A stretch of 14,598 bases of DNA, from NCBI GenBank assembly GCA_963578625.1, contig CAUZEO010000100.1, positions 1 to 14,598 on the forward strand, given 5' to 3'. The stretch comes from CAUZEO01 sp963578625. GTDB taxonomy: Bacteria; Verrucomicrobiota; Kiritimatiellia; SLOV01. Positions 1-7,970 of the stretch are shown in pieces (position 1 is the stretch's first letter; the number at the start of each line of letters is the position of its first letter). The translations under genes and the position numbers were made by a program. The notes beneath the pieces are model-generated. The model saw only the letters and a list, made by a program, of their open reading frames with translations. It was not told the origin of the DNA and did not search any database.

Positions 1-774
1 GACAAGACCTACGGAATGAAAATCGACGGGTTGGCCTACGGAGATACCGTGCCGGAGCTGGCGGACCCTTTCCAGGGCGTGTACAACGAGATTGCCAATG
101 ATTTGGCTGCCACCCTGCAGAAGATTCCACCGGGGGCGGTTGAGTCGATCCGGACCACTTCCAGAATGCGGTTTGCCGCCGACTTTTCACCGGCACCGTT
201 TGCCGACTATTTGGAACGCAAAAACAACCGGTACCGGGTAGTGCGCCTCCCCGCGGAAGACGATGCGATGATTGAGCGGCTCTTGCAGGTGCGGGATCGC
301 GAGTACATGTATGTGGATACGTTGGACGAATACTACGAACGGTTTTACCAGGATCTGTGGCCCCAATACGAGAATTGGCGAAAGTTCAGCCAGACCGAAA
401 TGGAAGCCCTTCGTAAAGTGCAGCGGCAAGCCACCGGACGGATTGTAAGTGGCGTCGCGATGATTGCGGCCGCAATCGCGCTGGAGATGGCCGACGTTGA
501 AAATACCGAAACCCTGCGGAATGTGCTCGTGCTCGGCGGAGGCGCGGTGGTGATCGACGGCGTAAATGTTTCTAAGGGAACGGCTATCCACAAAGCCGGG
601 ATCGAGGAGTTGACCGACTCGTTCAGCGCTGACCTTGACACGATCATCCTGGAGTTCGAGGGAAAACGAATAGAACTCACCGGCACTGCTGAAGAGCAGT
701 ACCAGCAGTGGCGGGACCTTCTGCGTCGAATCTACGACGACGAGACCGGATTCGGTGACGATACCACCCTCTAA
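1..774 (+). CDS. Uncharacterised protein, 5' end outside the window
   Basis: The reading frame is open from base 1 to the TAA at 772-774. The ATG at 16 has no ribosome binding site and in-frame codons precede it, so the true N-terminus lies upstream. I do not recognise the family. The visible 257 codons are acidic and helical. Two hydrophobic stretches lie about 144-160 and 167-183 residues after Met16; the second is glycine/valine rich (LGGGAVVIDGV) and may be a membrane hairpin or buried strands. The C-terminus has an amphipathic segment (YQQWRDLLRRIYDDETGF) like that of uncharacterised envelope or lipoprotein genes, but no function follows. It ends 8 bases before the TPR/PEGA gene and is probably the first visible member of the same operon. 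An envelope location is inference; whether a signal peptide or lipobox exists cannot be seen. Confidence 0.75.
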   Translation, partial: DKTYGMKIDGLAYGDTVPELADPFQGVYNEIANDLAATLQKIPPGAVESIRTTSRMRFAADFSPAPFADYLERKNNRYRVVRLPAEDDAMIERLLQVRDREYMYVDTLDEYYERFYQDLWPQYENWRKFSQTEMEALRKVQRQATGRIVSGVAMIAAAIALEMADVENTETLRNVLVLGGGAVVIDGVNVSKGTAIHKAGIEELTDSFSADLDTIILEFEGKRIELTGTAEEQYQQWRDLLRRIYDDETGFGDDTTL

Positions 775-782
775 GCCCTGCT

Positions 783-2300
783 ATGCCCGGCGTCATCATT
801 CCAGAAAAAATCCCGTTTGGTGATAGAGACGCACCCCCGCCTCCCTCGCGACCACCGGGGCGTGGCTGGATGGCGGTTGTGCTGGCCCTGCTGGCCGTGG
901 TTGGGTGCGGCGGACTCGCGGTGTTCATGCGCTCCTCGCAACGCCCCCCGCCCTCAGTGGAAGTCGAACCGGAACCCGCACAAACGAACACGGTTGTTGC
1001 TCCCGTCTTTACGCAGGAGGTTGGAGTCATTGCCGGGACTCCGCCCGAGCCGGATATCGATCCGGGGACGCTGCTGCTCGATCGCGAGCGCGCGGAAGAC
1101 CGGTTGGGAGACTTCCTGGAGAAGAAACAGGAACTGGATCGGAGTGGCGTTTTGGAGTGGGGCGGTCAAGATTACGCGACGGTCCTCGCCGTCAGCAAGT
1201 CCGCGGACCAAGCGTTTATGAAAGAAGAATATGTCGCCGCAGTGAGCGCATACGAGGAGGCCATCGCACGGTCCGACACGTTGATCGTGCGTATTCCTGA
1301 GGCACTCACTGACCTGATGGAGGAGGGCGAAGCCGCGTTGGCACAGACGAAGGGCGAGTTGGCCGGCCGGAAATTTCAAGCGGCCCTGGATATAGATCCT
1401 GCTCTCAAGTCCGCCTCGGCAGGCCTTAAACGCTCGAGGACAATAGAGCAAGTGGCATCGTTGATGAAGTCGGGAACGGCCTATGAGGATTCGGCGCAAC
1501 ATGCGCTTGCGCTTACGGATTTTCAGGAAGCCGCGCTGTTGGATCCGCTTTACTCGGATGCTGTTGGCGCGGTGACAAGAGTGAGTGAACGAATTCGCGA
1601 AGCGGAGTTTCGTCAGTTAATGACGGCAGCGCTTCGCGCGATCGAAAAAGAGGAATTGGTCACGGGGGAGGCGATCCTGAAAGAGGCGGAGAGCTTTTAC
1701 CCGAAATCTGAAGAAGTGGCGGATGCCCGCTTTCGGATCGCCGAGGCCTGGCGCTTGATGCGGATTCGGGATCTATTCGAACTCGCCCGGGCAGCGGAGA
1801 CGGCTGAGCAGTGGAAGCAAGCGTACGAGAAGTATAACGAAACTCTCGAGATCGATCCCCACATTGCCGAAGCGGTGGCCGGAAAGGAACGCACCGAAAA
1901 CCGGATCAGGCTTGTTGGACAGATGAAGTACTATCTGGACCATCGTGATGCGTTGAATACCGAGAACACGCGGGCGCACTCGACGATGGTTTTGCAGGAA
2001 GCGAAAGATCTCGGCGGCGAGGAGTCGCAGTGGTCGCGTGACGTTGCCGCATTCGAAGAAGCCGTCCGCGCGGCCACCACACCCGTGCCGATGGTGATTA
2101 CCTCGGACGGAATGACGAGCGTGGACGTCTACCGCGTCGGCCGTTTCGGCACTTTTGAGTCCAAGGATCTGTCTCTATTGCCCGGAACCTACACCGTGGT
2201 AGGCCACCGCAAGGGGTATAAAGACGTGCGGTTGGAAATCAAGGTGGTTCCGGGCTCGGCAATCGTGCAAACAACGGTATCCTGCCAGGATCGAATATGA
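783..2300 (+). CDS. Membrane-anchored TPR protein with C-terminal PEGA-like domain
   Basis: The 505-residue protein starts with a short proline-rich cytoplasmic tail. One hydrophobic helix follows at about 29-49, then a Pro/Glu-rich linker, so the bulk should be periplasmic. Residues ~140-380 are alanine-rich paired helices with TPR character, for example A(V)SAYEEA, KFQAALDIDP, ALTDFQEAALLDP and AYEKYNETLEIDP. The last ~70 residues contain a PEGA-like motif (LLPGTYTVVGHRKGYKDV, about 465-482). TPRs bind protein partners, and PEGA domains are beta-sandwich modules common in surface and envelope proteins. No strong Shine-Dalgarno precedes the ATG at 783; I keep this start because it gives a plausible tail-plus-anchor and lies 8 bases after the previous stop. 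It overlaps the next gene by 4 bases (ATGA), which suggests translational coupling. Likely a scaffold of the envelope complex encoded here. Confidence 0.85.
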   Translation: MPGVIIPEKIPFGDRDAPPPPSRPPGRGWMAVVLALLAVVGCGGLAVFMRSSQRPPPSVEVEPEPAQTNTVVAPVFTQEVGVIAGTPPEPDIDPGTLLLDRERAEDRLGDFLEKKQELDRSGVLEWGGQDYATVLAVSKSADQAFMKEEYVAAVSAYEEAIARSDTLIVRIPEALTDLMEEGEAALAQTKGELAGRKFQAALDIDPALKSASAGLKRSRTIEQVASLMKSGTAYEDSAQHALALTDFQEAALLDPLYSDAVGAVTRVSERIREAEFRQLMTAALRAIEKEELVTGEAILKEAESFYPKSEEVADARFRIAEAWRLMRIRDLFELARAAETAEQWKQAYEKYNETLEIDPHIAEAVAGKERTENRIRLVGQMKYYLDHRDALNTENTRAHSTMVLQEAKDLGGEESQWSRDVAAFEEAVRAATTPVPMVITSDGMTSVDVYRVGRFGTFESKDLSLLPGTYTVVGHRKGYKDVRLEIKVVPGSAIVQTTVSCQDRI

Positions 2301-4405
2301 GCCCATCCATCGAACCCGTCCGAATCGAGCCGGTTGACTTTCGCTCCGGCGGCCGTCACCGCAGCCGCGGTTCCGGAGGATTATGGAAGAAGGCGGCGGG
2401 ACTGTTGGGCGCCCTCCTGATCACCGCTCTGGCAGTGACTGCCTGGTATATCATTACTGCGAGACGCATTTCGATCCATGTCGAGCCCGCACCCGATCGA
2501 CTGGATGTGGAAGGAGGCCTGCTTCGAATACGAGTCGGCGAGCAAGTGCTTTTGCGCCCCGGTTCCTACCGGATCGTGGCAAGTAAAGAAGGCTACAAGA
2601 AACTTGACGAGGCGATCGAGGTGACAAGGGAGAGCGATTCGTTCGAATTCGGGTTGCAAAAGCTTCCTGGTTTGATTTCTTTTGCCGCTTTTGAGGTTGA
2701 TGCGGCGGAAACATCAATCAGGGAGGGCGTAGCGTCGGTCGACGGCGTGCGCCTTGGAACACTCCCTATGAGGGACGCGGAACTACCGGCAGGAGAGCAT
2801 GTGTTGGAGGTCGATGCGGAGCGCTACCTGCCATACTCAACCAATATTCAGGTAAACGGTATGGGCGAACATCAGGAATTCCGCGTGTCCTTAACCCCCG
2901 GTTGGGCGGATGTCTTTGTTGGCGCCGTTCCCGGTGCAACCAGGGTCTACATCGACGGCGCGGAAGCCGGAGAGGTTCCCGTGGCAACGGAGTTGTTTCC
3001 CGGGACGTACCAGGTGACTCTGCAGGCGAAAGACTACAAAACGTTCGCGACGCAGATTGTTGTAACCGCGCACCAGGAGGTGCGCCTAGAGAAGATCCTG
3101 TTGGAACTTGCCGATGCGAAGCTTGCGTTGGTTTCGAAACCTGCCGCCGCACTCGTTACGGTGAATGAGGAGTTCGTAGGCCGGACGCCTCTGGAAATTC
3201 CGCTGCGGCCCCGCATGCAGCATTCCATCCAGTTCAGCAAGGCAGGGTACCGCAGAGCGGATCGCAAGCTTGTGCTGGAGCCGAATGAGTCTGAAGCGTT
3301 GGTCGTACAACTGGAGCCGGTGCTTGCCACGGTCACGTTGCGCGTTGAACCACCGGACGCCGAGCTTGTCGTGGATGGGCAATCCCGTGGTCCTGTCCCG
3401 GACGAGATTTCGCTGACCGCGGTGCCGCACGATTTCGAATTCAGGAAAGAAGGATTTCGCGGTTTTCGAACGAAAGTCACGCCCAAGGTCGGCTTTCCCC
3501 AGGAAATCAAGGTTAGCCTGGTTCCTGTCGCTTCAGAACGATCCGTGGCGATGATGCCGGCTGACCTGGAAGCCCTCACCGGCAGCGTGCTCAAACGGAT
3601 CGAGCCCGGCAGTCTTACCATGGGGGCGTCCCGTCGGGAGCAGGGACGCCGGTCAAACGAGACCATGCGCGACGTGAAGATCTCGAAACCGTTCTATATG
3701 GGCATGAAGGAGGTCACGAACCGGGATTTCAGATCGTTTCTCCCTGCCCACAACTCCGGCATGATCAGGTCTTCGAGCTTGAATGAAAATGACCAGCCGG
3801 TGGTCAATGTAAGCTGGAAGGACGCGGCGCTGTTTTGTAATTGGTTGAGCGAAAAGGAGGGGCTGCCGAAGGTGTACGAGGAAATGGGGGCGGAGATTGT
3901 CGTTAAGAAGCCGGTTCCGGATGGGTACCGGTTACCGACGGAAGCCGAGTGGGCCTACTGCGCCCGAACAACCGTTTCCGACAACCTGTTGAAATTCCCC
4001 TGGGGCAATTGGTACCCGCCTTCCGACAAATCAGGGAACTATGCTGACGCCGCATCGGGTTCGGTGCTGGCAAACCACCTTGCGGACTACCGGGACGGAT
4101 TTGTCGTGAGCGCCCCCGTCGGATCTTTTTCGCCGAATCGTTTCGGACTTCATGATCTTGGCGGCAATGTTGAGGAATGGTGCAATGATTACTACCGGAT
4201 ATATCAGAAGAAACCGGGCAAGATTTTCGTTGATCCGTTGGGGCCGGATGAAGGGAATTTTCGCGTAATCCGTGGATCCAGCTGGAAGCAGTCCGGCATT
4301 GGGCCGCTCCGATTGAGTTACCGTGACTATGGTAAAGAGGGAAGAAACGATGTAGGATTTCGTATCTGTCGGAACGCGGGAAAATTGGAAGGCATACGAA
4401 AGTGA
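2297..4405 (+). CDS. Membrane-anchored five-PEGA-repeat protein with non-catalytic FGE/SUMF1-type domain
   Basis: The 702-residue protein has a basic cytoplasmic tail, one transmembrane helix at ~34-54, and then a long periplasmic part. Five PEGA-like motifs sit near residues 87, 164, 234, 304 and 374, about 70 apart (RPGSYRIVASKEGYK, FPGTYQVTLQAKDYK, TAVPHDFEFRKEGF). Residues ~430-695 are a formylglycine-generating-enzyme-type domain with its hallmarks: EVTNRDF, PVVNVSWKDA, GYRLPTEAEWAYCAR, PWGN, GLHDLGGNVEEW and VIRGSSW. True FGE carries two cysteines just after the RGGSW motif; here that stretch reads KQSGIGPLRLSYRDY, so copper-dependent oxidase activity is unlikely. A binding or structural role is more plausible. 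The start is well supported: AGGA at 2287-2290 lies six bases before the ATG, in an ATGA overlap with the upstream stop. Confidence 0.9.
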   Translation: MSPSIEPVRIEPVDFRSGGRHRSRGSGGLWKKAAGLLGALLITALAVTAWYIITARRISIHVEPAPDRLDVEGGLLRIRVGEQVLLRPGSYRIVASKEGYKKLDEAIEVTRESDSFEFGLQKLPGLISFAAFEVDAAETSIREGVASVDGVRLGTLPMRDAELPAGEHVLEVDAERYLPYSTNIQVNGMGEHQEFRVSLTPGWADVFVGAVPGATRVYIDGAEAGEVPVATELFPGTYQVTLQAKDYKTFATQIVVTAHQEVRLEKILLELADAKLALVSKPAAALVTVNEEFVGRTPLEIPLRPRMQHSIQFSKAGYRRADRKLVLEPNESEALVVQLEPVLATVTLRVEPPDAELVVDGQSRGPVPDEISLTAVPHDFEFRKEGFRGFRTKVTPKVGFPQEIKVSLVPVASERSVAMMPADLEALTGSVLKRIEPGSLTMGASRREQGRRSNETMRDVKISKPFYMGMKEVTNRDFRSFLPAHNSGMIRSSSLNENDQPVVNVSWKDAALFCNWLSEKEGLPKVYEEMGAEIVVKKPVPDGYRLPTEAEWAYCARTTVSDNLLKFPWGNWYPPSDKSGNYADAASGSVLANHLADYRDGFVVSAPVGSFSPNRFGLHDLGGNVEEWCNDYYRIYQKKPGKIFVDPLGPDEGNFRVIRGSSWKQSGIGPLRLSYRDYGKEGRNDVGFRICRNAGKLEGIRK

Positions 4406-4653
4406 GATCGATCGGAACGTGGGTTCTCATGGCGGCAGGGGCGGTTGGATTGTTCCTTGGTTTCCAGCCGGGCCGATCGGTAGCGCAGACCCATTCGACA
4501 AACACCGTGGAGTCTGCGCCTGCTACGAATAATAAGAAGGAGCCTGAAAAAAAGAAAAGCAGCCCTTCGAAAAAAGCGGCGCCACGGAAAGCGTTTACTC
4601 CAACGACCAAGGTTCCCGTGGGAATGCCCATTGATTTTCCGGTGGATATTTAA
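4402..4653 (+). CDS. Small secreted lysine-rich protein
   Basis: An 83-residue protein starting at a GTG that overlaps the stop of the FGE-type gene (GTGA). Residues 1-30 look like a signal peptide: Arg near the N-terminus, a hydrophobic core (WVLMAAGAVGLFLGF) and a probable cleavage site after SVA, before QT. The mature part of about 53 residues is low-complexity: Ser/Thr/Asn, then Lys/Glu/Pro-rich, then Ala-Pro-Lys, closing with a hydrophobic tail (KVPVGMPIDFPVDI). No known domain is recognised. It lies five bases upstream of the ExbB-like gene, between that and the periplasmic PEGA/FGE protein. The ordered tail after a disordered linker suggests a docking peptide, but this is inference. 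The overlap and signal peptide make it a real gene rather than a chance frame. Confidence 0.72.
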   Translation: MRSIGTWVLMAAGAVGLFLGFQPGRSVAQTHSTNTVESAPATNNKKEPEKKKSSPSKKAAPRKAFTPTTKVPVGMPIDFPVDI

Positions 4654-4658
4654 GTCTT

Positions 4659-5462
4659 ATGAAAAGCAGATCTTCCACTTCCTTTGAATTTTATTACCAG
4701 GTGGTAGGGCTGATTCTGTCGGTGATTGTCGTGCATGTCGCGTACTCGACCGTGATCCGGCCCCATGCGCAGGCGGACCAGACGTTGCAGGCGGAATTGC
4801 AGGCTGCAGACCCTTCTCATGAGGTGGAACGCTCCTTGTACATCGTTGTTCGCGATTACGAGCAGGAAATCTGTATCGTTCTCATGTTTTGGGCACTTGC
4901 GATTATGGGCTACAAAGCAGCCAGGCTCGGCCGGGAATGCAAACTGCTACAGCAGGACCTGCTTCAGATCGACGAAGGCATGCGCGTGTTGCCGGAAGAC
5001 GCGAGGGACATGACGCGGCAGCTGGAGCTTCTCAAGCCTGACGAACGCGGCACGTTGTTGCCCCGAACGTTGACCGCGGCTCTGCATCGCTTCAGTGCGT
5101 CACAGAATGTGCAGGGTGTATCCGAAGTGGCACGCAACGTGTGCGAATCGGAAGGGGAGCGGCTCGAGTCGGAACTATCCATGATCCGGTACATCGCCTG
5201 GGCGATTCCTTCCATCGGGTTCATCGGGACGGTGCGAGGCATCGGGGATGCCCTTGGGAAGGCGCACCAGGCAATCGAAGGCGACATTTCCGGTGTGACT
5301 GAAAGCCTGGGGGTGGCTTTCAATTCGACCCTGATCGCTCTGGTAATCAGCATCGTCCTGGTTTTCTTTATGCATCAGCTCCAGCTTGTTCAGGAGCGAT
5401 TCATTCTCAATGCGGAAGCCTATTGTGAAGAAAACCTGATCCGGCATTTGCATACGAGGTAA
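4659..5462 (+). CDS. MotA/TolQ/ExbB-family proton-channel protein
   Basis: The 267-residue protein has hydrophobic helices at about 14-33, 69-86, 176-198 and 215-238. The last two hold the family core: SIGFIGTVRGIGDAL (residues 185-199) matches the ExbB/TolQ 'LGLLGTVxGI' motif, and SLGVAFNSTLIALVISI matches the 'ALxTTxxGLxxAIP' helix, with its small and hydroxyl residues lining the ion path. ExbB, TolQ and MotA form pentamers around two B subunits (ExbD, TolR, MotB) and turn proton flow into movement. No classical exbD or motB follows; the two VWA genes at 6882 and 7967 carry an equivalent N-terminal helix and are the likely partners. The loop between helices 2 and 3 (~88-170) is cytoplasmic and charged. 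It is 5 bases after the small secreted protein gene, with a weak ribosome binding site. Confidence 0.9.
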   Translation: MKSRSSTSFEFYYQVVGLILSVIVVHVAYSTVIRPHAQADQTLQAELQAADPSHEVERSLYIVVRDYEQEICIVLMFWALAIMGYKAARLGRECKLLQQDLLQIDEGMRVLPEDARDMTRQLELLKPDERGTLLPRTLTAALHRFSASQNVQGVSEVARNVCESEGERLESELSMIRYIAWAIPSIGFIGTVRGIGDALGKAHQAIEGDISGVTESLGVAFNSTLIALVISIVLVFFMHQLQLVQERFILNAEAYCEENLIRHLHTR

Positions 5463-5482
5463 GCGGACTCCAAAGAGACGAT

Positions 5483-6892
5483 ATGGAAATCATCGGACTG
5501 GAACTCAGCGACGCCGGTATTCTTGCCGCCGGCGGAGGGCCGCCGCGCCTGTTCCAGGTCGACGGGCGCTCTGTGGAAAGTCCGGGATACGCCCTTCAAC
5601 TCAAAAAGCAGTTGCTTATAGGCGGCGAGGCATTCGAGCAGTCGCGCATCCACCCGCGCCAGACAAACAACCGGTTCTGGTCGCAGCTCAGCACGCACCC
5701 GCTGTCGGAGAAAACGGCGACCGTCTCCAGTTACGCGGAGATCGCGTTTCGGCAAATTGAAAAAATCCGAAATGAGATTGGAGTTCCGGTTGCGGAGTGG
5801 ATTCCCGCTGTTCCCGGATTTATGGATGAATCGAAGCTTGGTATCCTCCTCGGCATTTTCCGCGAACTTGAGGTTTCCGTGAAGGGATTCGTGAGCAGCG
5901 CGGTGGCAGCGGTGCGCCCTACCGGGGCGAATGGGTCACTCGTTCATGTGGATACGCATTTGCACCGTATTGAGATCACGCGGTGCTCCCAAGGGGATCG
6001 GATCGAAGTAGAACAGACCCAGGTGATTCCTGATGGTGGCTGGCATGACCTGTCGGAGCTGCTGGCGAACCGCCTGGCGAACGAGTTCGTTCGGGCCACC
6101 CGCTTCGACCCCTTGCACGACGCGCAGATTGAACAACAGCTCTACAGCCGCCTCGCACGCCTTCTTCGCAAGCGCCTCTCCGAAGATGGCGAGCCGCTTG
6201 AGTTGAAGACAGGGAAAACGGCGCACACCCTTTCGGTGCTCCCGCAGATGTTGATTGATGCAGGCGCCGCCATTCGCGATCGAGTCGTGGAGGGGGTTCG
6301 AAATATTCTTTCCTCGCTGCCGGCGGGGGAGACGGTTTCCTGCATTCAATTGTCGCATCGGGCAGCGCTGGTGCCGGGCCTGTTCGATGCGCTGAGTCCA
6401 GCGGAGTTTGGACTTGTCGAGACACTGCCGGTCGGTTCCGCCGCGCTCGGCGCGGTGGCGCTAGCCGCCGAGTTTCCCGAAGAGGAAGGGTCGAAGGGCG
6501 CCTCGTTTTTGACCGGGCGCATTCGACGAAACGATGAGTCCGACGCCGAAATCCCGGTTCCAAATCAGGGTGCAAATCCACCGGCAATGGGGGTGCCCAC
6601 ACATGTACTCGCCGGGTCGAATGCCCATGCGATCGGTCGAAACTCCCTTGGGATCTTCGCGGACCCGCGGTCCGGAGTCATCTGCGTCGGAGCCGTAGGG
6701 GAGGGTGGACATGCAGTGATCCGTTTGGCAAAAGGAAAACCGGTTATCGAGCCGGACTCCGGTCGGGAAACCTGGGTGGATGGGCGGCACATTCTTGCTC
6801 CTGTCCCACTTCTGCTGGGTCAGAGAATTCGAATAGACGGCAGTACGGGGGAAATCCTTCTCATCCACGTCGAGTCGGGAGATGGCGCGTAG
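5483..6892 (+). CDS. Divergent Hsp70/actin-type ATPase-fold protein with C-terminal FHA-like domain
   Basis: The 469-residue protein has no membrane segment and should be cytoplasmic. Residues 1-320 resemble the actin/Hsp70/PilM fold. An N-terminal strand-loop (IGLELSDAGILAAGG) stands where Hsp70 has IGIDLGTT, a second strand-loop (LVHVDTHLHRIEIT, ~153-166) stands at phosphate-2, and a late segment (VETLPVGSAALGAVALAA) resembles the Hsp70 'P.eaVA.GAA' helix. The usual glycines and threonines of the phosphate loops are poorly kept, so ATP hydrolysis is uncertain. Residues ~375-465 look like a forkhead-associated domain: IGRNSLGI, then GHAVIRLAKGKPVI, then WVDGRHI, then LLLGQRIRI, following the FHA order. 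FHA domains bind phosphothreonine, but here the usual Ser and Asn contacts appear replaced. It overlaps the first VWA gene by 11 bases and may be the cytoplasmic partner of the stator. Confidence 0.75.
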   Translation: MEIIGLELSDAGILAAGGGPPRLFQVDGRSVESPGYALQLKKQLLIGGEAFEQSRIHPRQTNNRFWSQLSTHPLSEKTATVSSYAEIAFRQIEKIRNEIGVPVAEWIPAVPGFMDESKLGILLGIFRELEVSVKGFVSSAVAAVRPTGANGSLVHVDTHLHRIEITRCSQGDRIEVEQTQVIPDGGWHDLSELLANRLANEFVRATRFDPLHDAQIEQQLYSRLARLLRKRLSEDGEPLELKTGKTAHTLSVLPQMLIDAGAAIRDRVVEGVRNILSSLPAGETVSCIQLSHRAALVPGLFDALSPAEFGLVETLPVGSAALGAVALAAEFPEEEGSKGASFLTGRIRRNDESDAEIPVPNQGANPPAMGVPTHVLAGSNAHAIGRNSLGIFADPRSGVICVGAVGEGGHAVIRLAKGKPVIEPDSGRETWVDGRHILAPVPLLLGQRIRIDGSTGEILLIHVESGDGA

Positions 6893-7970
6893 AGAAATCA
6901 ACATCTTCAACGTTTCCTTTCTGGATTGCATCTTTTGCGGTTTCGGCGCCGTCGTCCTTTTGTTTGTCATCATCAATGCGCGTGCGGTCTCTGAACGGGT
7001 GGAGGAGGCGGCGATACTTGTGGCGGATGTCGATGAAATCGAACAGGAGGTTCTCGATAAACGAAAGAACCTGATCCTGATCCGGAATTCGCTGGAGATC
7101 ACGGAGCAGGAACTCGAACGAACCGAGGGAATGTCTTCCCGGGTCGAGAAGGAGCTTGAAGAGAAGAAAATCGAACTCGCCGGGTATGAGAACCAGACGG
7201 TAGCCAGGAAGGACCATGCAAACCGCCTGAAAGCGGACCTGAAATCGCTTGAAGAAGACTTCAAGAGATTGAAGGCTGCGGCGCTGGATGCGGACGGTGG
7301 AACCGATATAAAAGCGTTTCCCGGAGATGGGGACCGGCAGTACCTGACCGGTGTAAAAGTCGGGGGCAAGCGCATTCTCATCCTGGTCGATTCGTCTGCG
7401 AGCATGCTGGGGAGGCAAGTCGTCGACGTTATCATTCGGCGCAATCTCTCCGATGCGTCCAAAAGGGAGTTTCCGAAGTGGCAGAAGGCCATTTCTACAG
7501 TTGATTGGATTACCGCTCAGCTTCCGGCGGGTAGCCGCTTTCAATTGTACACCTTCAACGAGTTGGCAGCGCCGATTCTCCCGGGCACGAAAGGAGACTG
7601 GCTCGATGCCGCGGATCCGGTAGTGTTGGGCGAGGTCATGGATGCACTGCGCGAAGTTGTGCCGGCGAACGGGACGAGCCTTCACGCCGCGTTTGGCGCG
7701 ATCCAGGAATTGCGACCGCGCCCCGACAACGTATTTCTCCTGGTGGACGGCCTGCCAACCATGGGGGAGCGGAAGACGCGCGCGAAGAAAGTGTCGGGGA
7801 ATACCAGGCTGAAATATTACCAGAGCGCGGTGGCTGGACTGCCTCGCAGTCTGCCGTTCAACGTGATTCTGTTTCCCATGGAAGGCGATCCGATGGCGGC
7901 CACATCGTACTGGCGCCTTGCGGTGAAAAGCAGGGGCTCGTTTTTCAGTCCATCCGAGGATTGGCCGTGA
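6882..7970 (+). CDS. VWA protein with ExbD/MotB-like N-terminal helix and coiled coil (paralogue 1)
   Basis: The 362-residue protein begins with a short basic tail and INIFNVSFLD, then a hydrophobic helix to about residue 32 with Asp15 near its start. This matches the ExbD/TolR pattern 'INVTPFID' plus helix, where the aspartate carries protons. Residues ~36-135 are a charged heptad-rich coiled coil. A VWA domain follows (~162-355): KRILILVDSSASM supplies the MIDAS DxSxS (Asp170, Ser172, Ser174), with Thr265 in NGTSLHAAF and Asp289 in FLLVDGLP, so metal-dependent ligand binding looks intact. The expected topology puts the coiled coil and VWA in the periplasm. GGGAG at 6877-6881 touches the ATG and is too close to be an ideal ribosome binding site, so coupling with the upstream gene, overlapped by 11 bases, is likely. 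It is paralogous to the next gene over the whole helix region. Confidence 0.88.
   Translation: MARREINIFNVSFLDCIFCGFGAVVLLFVIINARAVSERVEEAAILVADVDEIEQEVLDKRKNLILIRNSLEITEQELERTEGMSSRVEKELEEKKIELAGYENQTVARKDHANRLKADLKSLEEDFKRLKAAALDADGGTDIKAFPGDGDRQYLTGVKVGGKRILILVDSSASMLGRQVVDVIIRRNLSDASKREFPKWQKAISTVDWITAQLPAGSRFQLYTFNELAAPILPGTKGDWLDAADPVVLGEVMDALREVVPANGTSLHAAFGAIQELRPRPDNVFLLVDGLPTMGERKTRAKKVSGNTRLKYYQSAVAGLPRSLPFNVILFPMEGDPMAATSYWRLAVKSRGSFFSPSEDWP
7956..7960 (+). promoter_or_regulatory. Ribosome binding site that fixes the GTG start of the second VWA gene
   Basis: GAGGA lies six bases before GTG 7967 but directly abuts TTG 7961, so it supports the GTG as start. Confidence 0.6.

Noticed and set aside
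3600..4380. Active formylglycine-generating enzyme or EgtB-type iron enzyme
   Set aside because: The FGE cysteines are absent, and no DinB-type His-rich domain for EgtB chemistry is present.
6461..7492. 343-codon minus-strand frame across the Hsp70/FHA and VWA genes
   Set aside because: Serine/arginine-rich antisense translation with no start signal, opposite two genes with recognisable domains.
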